64,000 bases of DNA from assembly GCA_032622095.1 (NCBI GenBank), contig CP136061.1, positions 87,720,983 through 87,784,982 of the forward strand, read 5' to 3'. Below, in pieces: positions 1 through 10,770 of the stretch. Numbering within the stretch: the first letter of the stretch is position 1; each line of letters starts with the position of its first letter. Position numbers and translations under genes: made by a program. Source of the DNA: Siphonodentalium dalli (taxonomy: Eukaryota; Mollusca; Scaphopoda; Gadilida; Siphonodentaliidae). Under the pieces are notes generated by a model. The model did no database searches and was not told the DNA's origin. It saw nothing but the letters and a program-made list of their open reading frames with translations.

Positions 1-2
1 AC

Positions 3-341
3 TGGCAAAGCCTACAAGAGAGAAGACTTAAATCCAGACTCACTATGCTTTACAAAATTAATGACAATCTTGTCTTTTCTGATTCAAATAATGTACTCAT
101 CACTAAATCCAAAACTACACGATCCTCTGTAAACAAAGCAAACTTCATCCAGATAGGCACAACATCAGACAATTACAAATACTCTTTTTTACCCCCGAAC
201 TGTCACTCAATGGAATAATTTAACACAAGACTCTGTATCTTCTGAGGATGTGGGGGGGGGGGGGGGGGGGTTGGCTTCAAGACGACGCTATCACCTGATG
301 TCTTGAAGCCTCTTATCCTCCTAGACCGCACCAACGAGTAA
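3..341 (+). pseudogene. LINE reverse transcriptase C-terminal remnant
   Basis: The frame beginning at base 3 reads WQSLQERRLKSRLTMLYKIN and goes on to a YKYSFLP stretch. This is the pattern at the very end of many non-LTR retrotransposon reverse transcriptases (an R-rich helix, then LYKI, then a Y-x-Y-S-F-x-P box before W-N-x-L). The frame stops near 216, but the next frame carries on with WNNLTQDSV at 211, so there is a frameshift at the C run near 192-198. A long G run (about 250-270) breaks the frame again before FKTTLSPDVLKPL and a stop at 339-341. It is a dead fragment cut by the window edge; the upstream part is outside. The clade cannot be fixed from this tail. Confidence 0.7.
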
Positions 342-1188
342 GCAACTGAGATTGTACATAGTTTTAACTGTTTTTACACTAACTGTTTTTAATACGAAAA
401 CTACCCTTTTATTAATAGTATAAAAATACCAAAAAATTCCACTCAACCAGACTCAACGGCTAATAATGGTCAGCAAATGGCCGACGGCTGTAACCGGAAG
501 AAGAAGAATAAAACACGGTAAGCCCCAAATATTTGCCTTTAATCTTTTGAAAACCCGTCATGTTTTCTGTGATGATCATGATATTATATTACATAAATAA
601 TCTAAATTCTAAAACCCGTCCTATTACACCATAATTGGTTACTCTGGCGTGGCGTATATATCCAGATCCAGAAAACAGTTTCTTCAGGTCACATCATTTG
701 CGGGTGCACCTTTAAAATTAAACTGAGCACCTGTTGACGGAAACAGCCGAATGAAGACGAAGATACACGGTTGCTGATGTAAACAAGATGGCGGCAAATA
801 TACCGTGGAAAAGAAAAAGTTGAAATATACAAATTTCTGCAAAGAGTTCATAATCTCGTACTAATGGAAAGTACAGAAGGATAGTTTGGTTGGTTTTAGA
901 CTATATCATTAAGCCGACTGCCGCGCAATATTTTGGTTTATGATGGCTTGTTCCAGTGCTTGTTGAGTTTTTTTTCTTCTGTCACATTCAAGACGTTTCG
1001 TACCATCACGATCACGGTCGTATCATACCAAATGTTATTTGATTGATTAATTTTATTTTGTTGCCAAATCATACATCATACATGTTATGTGGTGTGTGGA
1101 CAAACAGGCACATTTATAGTTGGACATTTGATGGATATATATATGCCACTTTACTTTGTCAACCAACTTTGAAGTTATTCAAATACAT
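342..1188. other. Non-coding stretch, no gene seen
   Basis: AT-rich sequence without a convincing reading frame. A YY1-like motif, CAAGATGGCGGC, is visible at about 785-796. I see no RNA gene and no clear repeat boundary. Confidence 0.4.
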
Positions 1189-1197
1189 GTAGAGTCT

Positions 1198-2128
1198 TAG
1201 TCCAAGTCTTCTTGTACTAAAACCAGCTAAGATATTGGGATGGCGATGCTGGCGTTTAGTCCAAGCCCGCTTGCATACCAATCCTACCACATGAGTTACG
1301 CCCACGATCTGTGGCGGGAATTTGTGGTGTATTTTACTCGATTTACCTAGCAAATCAATACATGATGCTATATACATCGGAAAGGCTTACATCTAATGGT
1401 CATAATGGTGTATAATAATCTAACTTTAATGTTAAATTACACATAGAATATTCCGGTTGATTGCCACAAACATCGTTGTTTTTTCTGTTTGTTTACTTAA
1501 CTGAAAGCCGAACTCAGGTTCCGAAGAACTTCGGCATTGTCCGGTGTTTGTTTTGGCCGAGACGAATTTCGATACAAACAAAATGGCGGCCCCCATGATA
1601 TTCTAATGCTCATTGTGTTTACACTGTTTTAAACTGTGAGATGGTTGTAATTCGCGTAATTTATTTAATGTATTACATTTATATCTTCAATATGTATTTA
1701 ATCTATGTATTTATTTATTTATTGTCACGTATAATTACGATTACAATGGAGAATTCATCGTGCGTGGTTGATTGAAAATCTACGGAATATTTTCACCGGA
1801 AAATGCCGAACGCAGTTCGCAAGGTCAACTGAGTTCGCATACTTTAAAAAATATGTAAACACTGCGGCAAATGTTTCTTTTCACATTAAATTACCGCTTT
1901 CAATTCACAACCGATGTGGGTTTCAGATCAAATAGCATGTCTTCTGCGGAAACTATCCGTTTATTGTAGCAATTGTGATATTTTATTTCATATAATTGTG
2001 GTTTTATTTGAGCGGGTCACTAACGCTTAAGCCGTGTCATAAGAGAGCATATAGGGCGGTCTTGGACTAAACGCCAGCATCGCCATCCCAATATCTTAGC
2101 TGGTTTTAGTACAAGAAGACTTGGACTA
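1198..2128. mobile_element. Non-autonomous TIR transposon, Mutator-like (9-bp TSD)
   Basis: The ends are long inverted repeats: 1198-1271 is the reverse complement of 2055-2128 with one mismatch (about 74 bp), starting TAGTCCAAGTCTTCTTG. The motif TAGTCCAAG recurs near the inner end of the same repeat. The element is flanked by an exact 9-bp direct repeat, GTAGAGTCT (1189-1197 and 2129-2137). Long TIRs and a 9-bp duplication are typical of Mutator-like elements; this is an inference, because the 931-bp interior has no transposase frame. The near-perfect TIRs suggest a fairly recent insertion. Confidence 0.85.
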
Positions 2129-2180
2129 GTAGAGTCTTTACTTTACTGATTTAGACAGGTCTGGCAAATATGAGAATACA

Positions 2181-3745
2181 CAGGGTTTCCGCCAGGCCGG
2201 CTGGGACAGACCCAGTCCCCCGTCGGTCATTGCATGAAATCCCGCTCATACACAAATAAATGACATAATTAAAAACTTATTCAGTCTTGTCTGTGTCGAC
2301 AGGCTATATATCTACACTTATTTTCATTAATATTGACAAAATGAAATCGACACAGATCATCTCCCGAAAAAAAACCCAATAAGAATAGCATGCAAATACA
2401 TTGGAGCAAAACATCCAAGGCGGCAAACATCAAAGGCAGAACACATTAGTGCCATCAGAATTGCTTGAGCTTCACGTGCGTCAGCTGCAGACTTATTTCG
2501 TCAGCAAATCGGTGCCATAAAATTTATAAATGGGTCTGTTTTTTGACGTCGCGTTCAGTTCCACAGTTCCACAGAATTATTGCTGAGCATGTTGCAATAA
2601 TATGGCTGTAGACAATGGTTCCGATTGTTGTCGACCTCAACAAGTTTTGTAAATAACTGTTAGAAAATTTTACGAATGGTCCTTGGAAAGAGAATTTAGT
2701 GGCGCTAGTATGCTAGCGTCACCAAATTCGCCTTCTGTGGAGTTTATTCTTGAATATTAAAATACATTTTCCAAGCCCTTGAATTCCTTAGGTTTCCGAC
2801 CCCATCCGGAAAACCCTTGATTCCCTTCAAACCGTGGGGAAAAAGTCACGAATAGTTGCCCAATAGAGCGATTGTAAGATCATTATAAATTAGTTCTAAT
2901 TATTATAAATTAGAATTTCCAATTACGCAAGGGGAGACTCAAGCTGAAAGTCCGAGTTTAGTCCCCTGCTATAGCTTAATTAGCAAGGGGACTGAAATGT
3001 TTTACGGAAGAGTGGTAACGTCGGAAGAGCTATACTCGTCCTTGACCTCGGTTAATGGTATACTTGTATGGTGCGCATCTATAGGCTACTCGCAAATCGA
3101 CTCCACCCACCCCGCATGTACAATTTTACTTATATATCAGGATGTTCCACCCACTTTGGTGTTCTAAAAACCACCGGAAAGAGATCCGTTAATTAGTTTA
3201 ATATAACGTGACTGCCATTCTGGGGTGAAGGTCAGAGTATAGCTCTTGCGATGTTACCCGCCACCCTGTTTTGCAGCTTGGGGAGACTAGCGATGTAGCA
3301 CTCTGGTCCCAGTTTGACCTTTGCACTGGCCTCCACATTGCACCAAAGATTTCATGTCTGTCCACATTCCTAAGATTTCAGTAAATCACCTTTAAAAAAA
3401 ACGCTGGGTGCTTAGTCCGAGAATGCACATTTTTGCGAGCACCGTTTACAGAAGGACACTGATTGACATCCTCATTCGTTTCTGAAGGCAACGTCTGCCG
3501 TCGTGATTGTGTCGGTAGGAAAACTTTGCTACCGTCCATCATTAGCTGATTAGATGTGACATGCTGATGACGCATGCATGTGTATTTCTCCGTGTCTCAG
3601 ATGCATGGAACTGGCATTTCCGCCGCTGTTGTAAAACAGAACATTTTCTTATGCATGCGCGAACCATGGTCGCTCCCGCCGAACTGTGCCGCCCCCCCCC
3701 CCACCCAGGACCGGACCCATTTATTTTTCCCTAGCGGAAACCCTG
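2181..3745. mobile_element. Non-autonomous hAT-like element
   Basis: The left end CAGGGTTTCCGCCAGG and the inverted right end CAGGGTTTCCGCTAGG match at 15 of 16 positions, and CAGGG is a common hAT terminus. The flanks carry the direct repeat GAATACA (2174-2180 and 3746-3752), one base short of the 8 bp expected of hAT. The 1565-bp interior has no recognisable transposase; short frames at 3378-3575 and 3597-3779 are not convincing. A C run lies near 3692-3704 and a small palindrome around GTGGCGCTAGTATGCTAGCG lies near 2699. Confidence 0.7.
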
Positions 3746-3820
3746 GAATACAGCTACAGTACAACTTGTACACGTACAAAAGCTGTATTCATCTAACTTA
3801 GCTGAATTAAGCTATATATG

Positions 3821-4656
3821 CTACTCTCAAACTGGCTGTTTTTCAATAATTAACCAGAAACGCTAATTTGCGTATCTAAACTAGGTTACGCCATTCTCCA
3901 ATCATTTTCAAATAAATCAAAACTGTCACTCGTTTTGTGACAAAGTTTTGTGTTTTTTCAATGTCGATTATGTGTGAAAACTCACTACGGTGATCAATGA
4001 CGGTCATAATGGTTTAATAACTCTTTTATGCATTGCGGAATACCTTGAAAACTATATTTAATACAATATGCAACTCCGAAGATGCAATGTCTTTATCAGT
4101 TCCCAAAATAGTAATCTGGTGCTGCTCATATGCAATTTGATTGGTGCTCTAAAATTATTAACTAGTTGAAAAGGGCACGGGACATGATCTCTAGCCCGAG
4201 ATTAAACCGAGCGAGCACAACTCACCACTATAGCTTACAGCACATTATGTGTATAATACCATTATGAATTGTTATCAGTATCGCTCACAACCCATTAGTG
4301 GTGTGTGAGTTCAAAGGCTTCAGGTTATGTACACCATTCTAATGCTCCTTTCCGTTTTAGCAGCAGGAAGAAATTCAGGAGTGTCTTTGATGGGGTATAT
4401 CATTGCATTACAAGTGATTTAGTTCACGTTATCACAGAAAATAGTCCCCAGGATATTTACGTTCACCTCCCATTGTAGTGTTAGTAAGTTTTCACACAAA
4501 ATCAAAATCGCTGTGTCAATAAATTGCAACACTTTGTCACAAAATAAGTAACGTTTTTTATTTAGTTGAAAGTAACCGGATAATAGGGTGACCTAAATTT
4601 AATGCGCAAATTAGCACTTCTAGTTTATTTTCGAAAAACAGCCAATTTAAGAGTAG
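3821..4656. mobile_element. Foldback element with long imperfect inverted ends
   Basis: The first roughly 170 bp (from CTACTCTCAAACTGGCTG) are an imperfect reverse complement of the last roughly 170 bp (ending CAGCCAATTTAAGAGTAG). Both arms carry a TTTTGTGACAAAG-like stretch and a GTGTGAAAAC-like stretch at matching depth. There is no coding potential. I could not fix the target duplication, so the outer ends may be off by some bases and the superfamily is open. Confidence 0.6.
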
Positions 4657-4814
4657 AATAGGATTCATCTAGGTTAATAGGTCAAATACGTGGTCATTGT
4701 TGGGGAAGGGAATGAGGCAGTCTATGTAAACATACACTCAGATTCATACTGATACTATTTTTTATATGTGGGTATGTAGTTTACTCCAGACTGGGAATGA
4801 GGCTGCTCTTCAAC

Positions 4815-4985
4815 ATGTCATACTAGTAGTAGCAGTGACCCTGCGTATACCGTACCCTGACGCAGTGACAACTTGGGTGAATTATTAAAGTAGCGGTAAC
4901 CCTGCATATACCGTGACATAGTGACACCTTGACTGATATAACAAGCGGTATTTAACCCTGCATTATACCCTGACAAAATGACAAT
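4815..4985. repeat. Degenerate tandem repeat, about 60-bp period
   Basis: Three diverged copies share GCGGTAACCCTGCATATACC followed by a GTGACA-type tail (near 4830, 4892 and 4947). No gene is seen here. Confidence 0.5.
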
Positions 4986-5033
4986 TATTTTCTGTATTTA
5001 TGAGTCTGACCTTCTATTCATGTTGATACCATA

Positions 5034-5251
5034 CAGTAATGCCCTAAATAATCGACTCCTTAACCACAGCAGAATTATGGGTAACTTTTCAGGATTTAGT
5101 CGGAAATATGGCTTGTTGCCATTCATCGGAAAGCTCTCAGTGAGAGCTTTCCGATGATGGCAACAAGCCATATTTACAACTAAATCCTGAAAAGTTACCC
5201 ATAATTCTACTAGTACTGTGGTTAAGGAGTCAATTATTTGGGGCATTACCA
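5034..5251. mobile_element. Palindromic mariner-like MITE, copy 1
   Basis: A nearly complete palindrome of 218 bp that begins CAGTAATGCCCTAAATAATC, is flanked by TA dinucleotides (5032-5033, 5252-5253), and has its centre at GAGAGCTTTCCGAT-type arms near 5135-5155. TA targets and CAGT-type ends fit Tc1/mariner MITEs. It ends only 13 bp before the splice acceptor of the next exon. Open frames on both strands here arise from the palindrome and are not genes. Confidence 0.85.
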
Positions 5252-5264
5252 TATCTCTTTACAG

Positions 5265-5834
5265 TCAACAACCAAACATTGGGCCAAACCAGAACAATTA
5301 ACTATGGTCTTTCAAGGCTTCAGTTCCACATTCGAACATGTGGACCAATCAGGGAAGGAGCATCTCACGCAGGATGATCTAAACCACTTTCTCTCAGACT
5401 TTTATAATGGTGATGTACCTTTTGGTCATATTACGCCTTCGCTTCAATATCATGGCTTATCACCCGAGACTCCAATGAAAGAAGATAAATTCTTCAATGT
5501 TCTACGAGAAATCGAAAGGAGGAGAACGATTGAAGAAGAAGCTTATTGGGATTTTGTTGCTTTAGATACACGACTGAATGCTCGAGTATCTCTGAGTGAC
5601 ACATTTCTCTTGTTTCGGGAGTATCATGGTGATGAATTTTCTGTTAAAACATGGTGGAAATTTGTCGCTTCGAGAGAAGTAGCTGAAAGTGAGGTGTGTT
5701 TCAGTGAGATTAAGCATTGGTTGTGTGACCACCCGACTGATGATCCGAGTAGCGAAAAAGAAATCAAGGATGAGGAGAATAGATTGACTCTCGTAGAGGA
5801 TGGTTATAAACTGACACATTATCAGCAATTACAG
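5265..5834 (+). CDS. Exon a of a multi-exon gene with EF-hand-like loops
   Basis: An open segment bounded by a TTTACAG acceptor (AG at 5263-5264) and an ACAG/GTAAAT donor (GT at 5835), giving 190 in-frame codons in phase 0/0. The translation begins STTKHWAKPEQ. Two degenerate EF-hand-like loops are visible at residues 27-38 (DQSGKEHLTQDD) and 101-112 (DTRLNARVSLSD), each flanked by amphipathic helices. Neither has the full set of calcium ligands, so calcium binding is doubtful. The rest is acidic and helical. An upstream frame extension to 5238 is MITE sequence and is excluded. I do not recognise the protein. The acceptor implies at least one more exon upstream, which I could not find. Confidence 0.75.
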
Positions 5835-5879
5835 GTAAATAATTTCAAAAGGAAAATTGGATGAGGGAGGGAGGCATTT

Positions 5880-6207
5880 AATTCTGCTTTAGGCCTCATT
5901 TTCTGGGAAATATCTATAGTCTCAAAATTAACATTGTTTTTATTTACATTTTCTCTTCTATTAAGTTTCTATATCCCCTAATTTGCAGAAGGTAAATTGC
6001 ATAATCGAGGTGAACATCATGGGAGAACATCACCACCTTCAACTGGGGAACTTCAATCTGATCCTAATTTACGTCTCCCATAGCAGTTGAGGCCAAAGCA
6101 GGTTGAGGTTCCCAGAGGGTGAATTTGGTGATGCTAGCCTGCTATGCGGTATAGTGTCACTAAATTCGCCCTCTTGGGATCTCATTCTGCAAATGTCAGA
6201 CACACTA
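5880..6207 (-). mobile_element. Foldback MITE family M3, truncated copy
   Basis: Reverse-orientation copy of the family also seen at 9118-9519 and 21712-22107. The intact end is at the right (CTGCAAATGTCAGACACACTA), next to a palindromic block around GGTGAATTTGGTGATGCTAG; the other terminal block is missing. The shared middle reads GTTGAAGTT / GATGTTCACC / CACCTCGAT on the opposite strand. It lies in the intron just after exon a. Confidence 0.6.
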
Positions 6208-6906
6208 AATTCAGACATGATTTAAAAAATCCATGTATATATTGCTGTATTTGGCAGTCTGGAACGATCAACATTTTATATAATAAATCTTAACATTTTA
6301 TATAGTAAATCTCAGGAAAGAATGGCATGTTAAAAAAACAGGAATTTTTCTACCGTTTTTGAGAAAGGGACCTACCTGTAGGTTCTCTGCCTTGGGAAAA
6401 TTTGCATCATAAAGGCTCATAATTCGGAATTTCTAAGTGTGACAGTGTAATCACACATTTTAAAGCATTTCTTTATATAATGAATTGTTTATTTCTATTT
6501 TATACAAATGGAACAAAAAGACTTGAAAAATATCTTTACAATAGCTAGGGAATCCTATATTTTATTCACAAACCATGAGAGACTTGCGATATATTGAACA
6601 CAAATTATGTATCACAGAATAACCAATTCAGATTTAAAAAAATAAATATGATTATTTTTATAGTTATGGCTGGAAGTACTGATAGATTTATTTGCCATTT
6701 GCTTTAATTTAACGTATCAGAATACATGTATCCTACTTTGGTCTAAAAAATATAGATTTTGCTCCAAAAATTTAAACATTCACAACAGTTTGTCACGACT
6801 TCCAGAATTGATACCCCTGTATTCAATCTAATAACCAGCCTCGAAATTTGGAAAAATGTCCAACACCAAATATTTAATGCTGTGGCATGTTTTGTCTCAT
6901 TTTTAG

Positions 6907-6977
6907 CTGGACAAAGAACAAGAAAGTCTCAGTTATAAAGAATGCACAAAATCTGACGCTGAGAGAAAACTTAGGAA
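6907..6977 (+). CDS. Exon b of the same gene
   Basis: A 71-bp segment between a TTTTTAG acceptor and a GTAAGT donor (6978), which is a strong consensus. It continues phase 0 from exon a and reads LDKEQESLSYKECTKSDAER, then KLR plus two bases. It is highly charged and probably helical. It was found from splice signals and reading phase, being too short to stand out as an open frame. Confidence 0.65.
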
Positions 6978-7237
6978 GTAAGTTCAGTACATGTAATTCC
7001 GAATGGTGTGGATGAGTCAAAATGCTACCTTTATGTTTCTTGACTACAGCTCTTTACTCAATACCATTATTACATGTATATAATGATTTACTAGAGTCTA
7101 AGGCCCATTGTATACGACTCGCCAAATACGGGTCATGCCAGACCAATTAGTATCAATATGACCAAATCCAGGAAGGCTTGACTGCATGGGGCATGATGTA
7201 TAAAACCAATTGGTTTATCAGAATTTCTCTATCACAA

Positions 7238-7303
7238 CCCGACGTGCTACACATCAGGTGCCGACGTGCTACATGTCTGGTGCTGATGTGCTACACGTCT
7301 GTG
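7238..7303. repeat. 22-bp minisatellite, three copies
   Basis: Three adjacent diverged copies of GACGTGCTACACATCAGGTG-like units. Intronic. Confidence 0.65.
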
Positions 7304-7787
7304 GTTCGAAGCTGTTTTATACAACATGCTAGACACCGGTCATTCTAAGATGATTCAGGGAAAATCACTCCCCATTTGGGACCCCTTTGGCAGAATTGGC
7401 TTTGCCCAATTTGAAGTCTTAGTGAGATTGCATCATCGTCCTAGCATGACCCATGTCTGGCACGTCAAATAAAACAGTGTCTGGCCACAGACGTGTTGAA
7501 CCTTGGTCGTTGTCAGTATATATTGAAGGCTATGACGGTGTGTACCGTACTACAGTGACATGACAGAGGACTTTTGCGAAATTTGTGAACATAAATATTG
7601 CAGAGATATATACGATGGAATTCAGGGGCAGATGGTTGACAAAAGCTCGATTTACAACCAACAAAAGGTGTTCACACGATTAACAGGAGACAGCCCTGTT
7701 AATTAGAAGAAATATTTGTCTAGGCTAAGAAATTGTTCAGGCAAGAAATTTTTCCTCAAATAAAAAGCCTAGGATCTGCATAATTTC

Positions 7788-7886
7788 ATACTCTAATGTG
7801 CTATACACCAAAATCTACATACTCTAATGTGCTATACACCAAAATCTAAAGTTCATACTCTAATGTGCTATACACCAAAATCTACA
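7788..7886. repeat. Minisatellite of about 30-36 bp, three copies
   Basis: CATACTCTAATGTGCTATAC followed by ACCAAAATCTA is repeated three times almost without change, with a few extra bases before the third copy. Intronic. Confidence 0.8.
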
Positions 7887-7929
7887 GTTAGTCCTTTATC
7901 ATGGCAAACTTTGGTTTTATCTGGTTTAA

Positions 7930-8147
7930 CCCTTTAAGTGCCAGGGGCCGATCTCATCGGCCCTAAACCTACAAAATAAGTCTGTTAAAGAATATAAGAA
8001 TAAATTATTAAAATTGTAAAAAAAAAAAAAAAAAATTGTTAGGCCAATGCATTCTCTTATATATGCGAGGTCGACTCGCATATATAAGAGAATGCATTGG
8101 CACAGGGTATATGGGTTGATACAAAAATCGACCTGGCACTCAAAGGG
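7930..8147. mobile_element. piggyBac-like MITE, copy 1 (TTAA flanks)
   Basis: It starts CCCTTTAAGTGCCAGGGGCC and ends CCTGGCACTCAAAGGG, and is flanked by TTAA on both sides (7926-7929, 8148-8151). The interior has an A-tract and a perfect hairpin made from CCAATGCATTCTCTTATATA and its complement. TTAA targets with CCCTTT ends fit piggyBac-type MITEs. Confidence 0.85.
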
Positions 8148-8388
8148 TTAAATTAATGATTATCAAGATTGAAGGTAATCTTTGTCCTGTTATCTCAGTA
8201 GTCTTTGGCATTCAATAATGAATTTTTGCTGTCTGAGAACTTTCACAGTGCGACATTAAAGCAAAACATCGGCAGGCTCTGAAATTTGCCGCTACTTAAA
8301 AATAGCCCAAAAAAATGTCCTTTACTTCATTTGCGTCAGCTCAGCCCATAGCCAACACTAATTAACAGGGTTGCAGCAGATGTATTAA

Positions 8389-8805
8389 GGAGGGGGGGGG
8401 GGGGTCATGTGACCAATTTTGAATGGGATTTCCATGCAAATCTGCAGAGCAAAAGTTACATAGTTGCACACACCTCTGAGTGTAATTTGATGTGGTATTG
8501 GAAACAACAGATATTTAGCTGGCGGGTCCACTTGAAACATGTTCATTATAATGTTGGTGTATTTATTTTTTAATTTTATACTGATTTTCAAATGTAGGTC
8601 ATGTGATGTAATTCCAGAAAAAAATTCTCAAAAATATATTTATTGCAATAATTTTATAATTTACCTACCGCACAAGCCAGTTAAATATTACGACTGTTCA
8701 GTGACAAGCCTGCTTTGGTTCCCCGACAACTGCTTCATACATAACTTTTGCTCGGGAGATTTTGCATGGAAATCCATATTCAAAATTGGTCACTTGACCT
8801 CTCCC
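8389..8805. mobile_element. TTAA-flanked foldback element with ~75-bp inverted ends
   Basis: The left arm from 8389 (G run, then GGTCATGTGACCAATTTTGA and on to GCAAAAGTTACAT) is the imperfect reverse complement of the right arm (ATAACTTTTGCTC to TCAAAATTGGTCACTTGACC). TTAA stands at 8385-8388 and 8806-8809. The ends (GGAGGG / CCCTCC-type) differ from the CCCTTT family next door. No transposase. Confidence 0.7.
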
Positions 8806-9117
8806 TTAATAAGACACAATGAGGATTATTTCACAGTGCATTCGTGAACTTCCCACGGAAAAAGGTTATAGCAGATAGCATTTTGTATCAGAAATTCTAA
8901 AATTGTTCGAAATATACAATTATGGCATGTGTCAGCTGTCTCGATGTATAAATCAAAGAATGTAACACGTGTCAGAGACGTACTTATGACGAGCCAGGCG
9001 AAAATAGCACAACCTGTATTTGGCACGATATATAAAAATCCCATATGTTTTAATAATGTCCCCATTATCACATGCCATGGCTTGGTGCACCAATATTGAA
9101 TACACGCCTGCAAACAG

Positions 9118-9519
9118 TGTGTCTTGTCATTTGCAGAATGAGGTCCACAGATGGTGAATTTAGTGATGCTATCCCGCGCAGCGGGCTAGCATCACTGGAT
9201 TAACCCTTTGGGAACCTCATTCTGCTTAGGCCTCAACTGATATGGGAGACCTACATGTAGGATCAGAATAATGTTCCCCAGTTGAAGTTGGTGATGTTCA
9301 TCCATTAGTCACCTCGATTTAGTCAATTATGCATTTTATCTCCTGCAAATTATGGGATATAGAAACTTCCCAAAAGGGAAAAAGTAGTTAAAAACAATAT
9401 TAATATAGATACTTCCCAGATGATGAGGGTCTAAACAGAATGAGGTCCCAATAGGGTGAATTTGGTTATGCTAGCCCGTTGTGCAGCACTAAATTCACAT
9501 CGTTCTGCAAATAACAGAC
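9118..9519 (+). mobile_element. Foldback MITE family M3, full copy
   Basis: The left end reads GTGTGTCTTGTCATTTGCAG, then AATGAGGT, and the right end is its partial complement (GTTCTGCAAATAACAG). Each end carries its own small palindrome around GATGCTA/TAGCATC. The middle shares GGCCTCAACTGATATGGGAG and CCCCAGTTGAAGTTGGTGAT with the copy at 21712. Confidence 0.65.
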
Positions 9520-9629
9520 TATTTGCGAGATTGATTGAATTGGCGACTCACCTACTAAACGTATGGCCACTAAGATACATTTCTGATTTCTTCAAAAAGG
9601 TCTCAAGTATCACTCAGGTATTGCGTTAA

Positions 9630-9872
9630 CCCTTTGAGTGCCAGGGGCCGATCTCATCGGCCCTAAACCTACAAAATAAGTCTGTTAAAGAATATAAGAA
9701 TAAATTATTAAAATTGTAAAAAAATGTAAAAAAAAAAAAAAAAAAAATTGTTGGGCCAATGCATTCTCTTATATATATGCGAGGCGACCTATGGTCGACT
9801 CGCATATATAAGAGAATGCATTGGCACAGGGTATATGGGTTGATAAAAAAATCGGACCTGGCACTCAAAGGG
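9630..9872. mobile_element. piggyBac-like MITE, copy 2 (TTAA flanks)
   Basis: Same family as 7930-8147, with TTAA at 9626-9629 and 9873-9876. The A-tract and the loop of the hairpin are longer; the loop includes GCGACCTATGGTCG, absent from copy 1. Confidence 0.85.
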
Positions 9873-10151
9873 TTAAAGGCACAGATGGCCTTGGTTGTAG
9901 GTTAAATTTAGAAATCAAAGTTAGCAATTTATGAAAATTTTCTCAAGAATATACTAATAGTATTGTATAACGATAGTATGAATACGATATTATCCACAAA
10001 ACACTTGTGTGAGACGAGCGTTGATTTATATACAAAACATAAAGAGTGTGCGTCTGTGCGAAAATTAAAACACGCAACAAGGTGGTAATGTTTTTGGGAG
10101 ATTGATATGGGTGGTGACCTATTCAATACCAAAGAATCGCGAGCACTTTAA

Positions 10152-10556
10152 CCCTTTACCCAACAAAGCGGCCAAAAACGCCCAAATAAAGCTTCAACAG
10201 CCTAAAATATCTTCGGTCTGTCTCAATAACACCATACAAATATGGATATCATTGGAACCGGTTCATTGACCACATTGTGATGGTTACAGTTATGCCCTGT
10301 GCCAATGCATATATAAGAGAATGCATTGGCCTAAAAAAAATCTTTTTTACCATTTTTTATTACATTCTTTAACAATTTTCCAATTTTTTCTTACATTTTT
10401 TAACATTTTTTATAATATTTTTCTACATTCTTTGACAATTTTATCATTTTTAATATGTTAAGCCAATGCATTCTCTTATATATGCGAGGCGACCTATGGT
10501 CGACTCGCATATATAAGAGAATGCATTGGCACAGGGCCGTTGTGTTGGGTAAAGGG
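10152..10556. mobile_element. piggyBac-like MITE, variant copy 3 with two hairpin blocks
   Basis: TTAA at 10148-10151 and 10557-10560. The ends are CCCTTTACCCAACAAAGCGG and its imperfect complement (CCGTTGTGTTGGGTAAAGGG), so they differ from copies 1 and 2 beyond the first six bases. The right inner part has the same CCAATGCATTCTCTTATATA hairpin with the GCGACCTATGGTCG loop as copy 2, and a second shorter version of the hairpin stands at the left (near 10300-10330). It looks like a relative that shares the internal hairpin but not the termini. Confidence 0.8.
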
Positions 10557-10770
10557 TTAACGGTATGAATAAACAACATGGTACAGTTTTAACCAAAGTT
10601 CACTCAATGGGATCTCCCCGGTGTTGAGTCTTTTGCTTGTCGCACACTCTATACGTACTGTTACATAACATGACTTTTGTTTACTAACACTGCATATGAT
10701 CTTGACAATGCTATCTTTGCGATATTTATGGTTGGTATAAGAACAAAATTTGTCTATATTTTAATATTAT

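Noticed and set aside
4998-5252. 84-codon minus-strand frame
   Set aside because: It lies inside the palindromic MITE and reads through both arms.
7788-7886. CRISPR-like repeat array
   Set aside because: The copies are adjacent without unique spacers and the DNA is animal nuclear sequence; it is a minisatellite.
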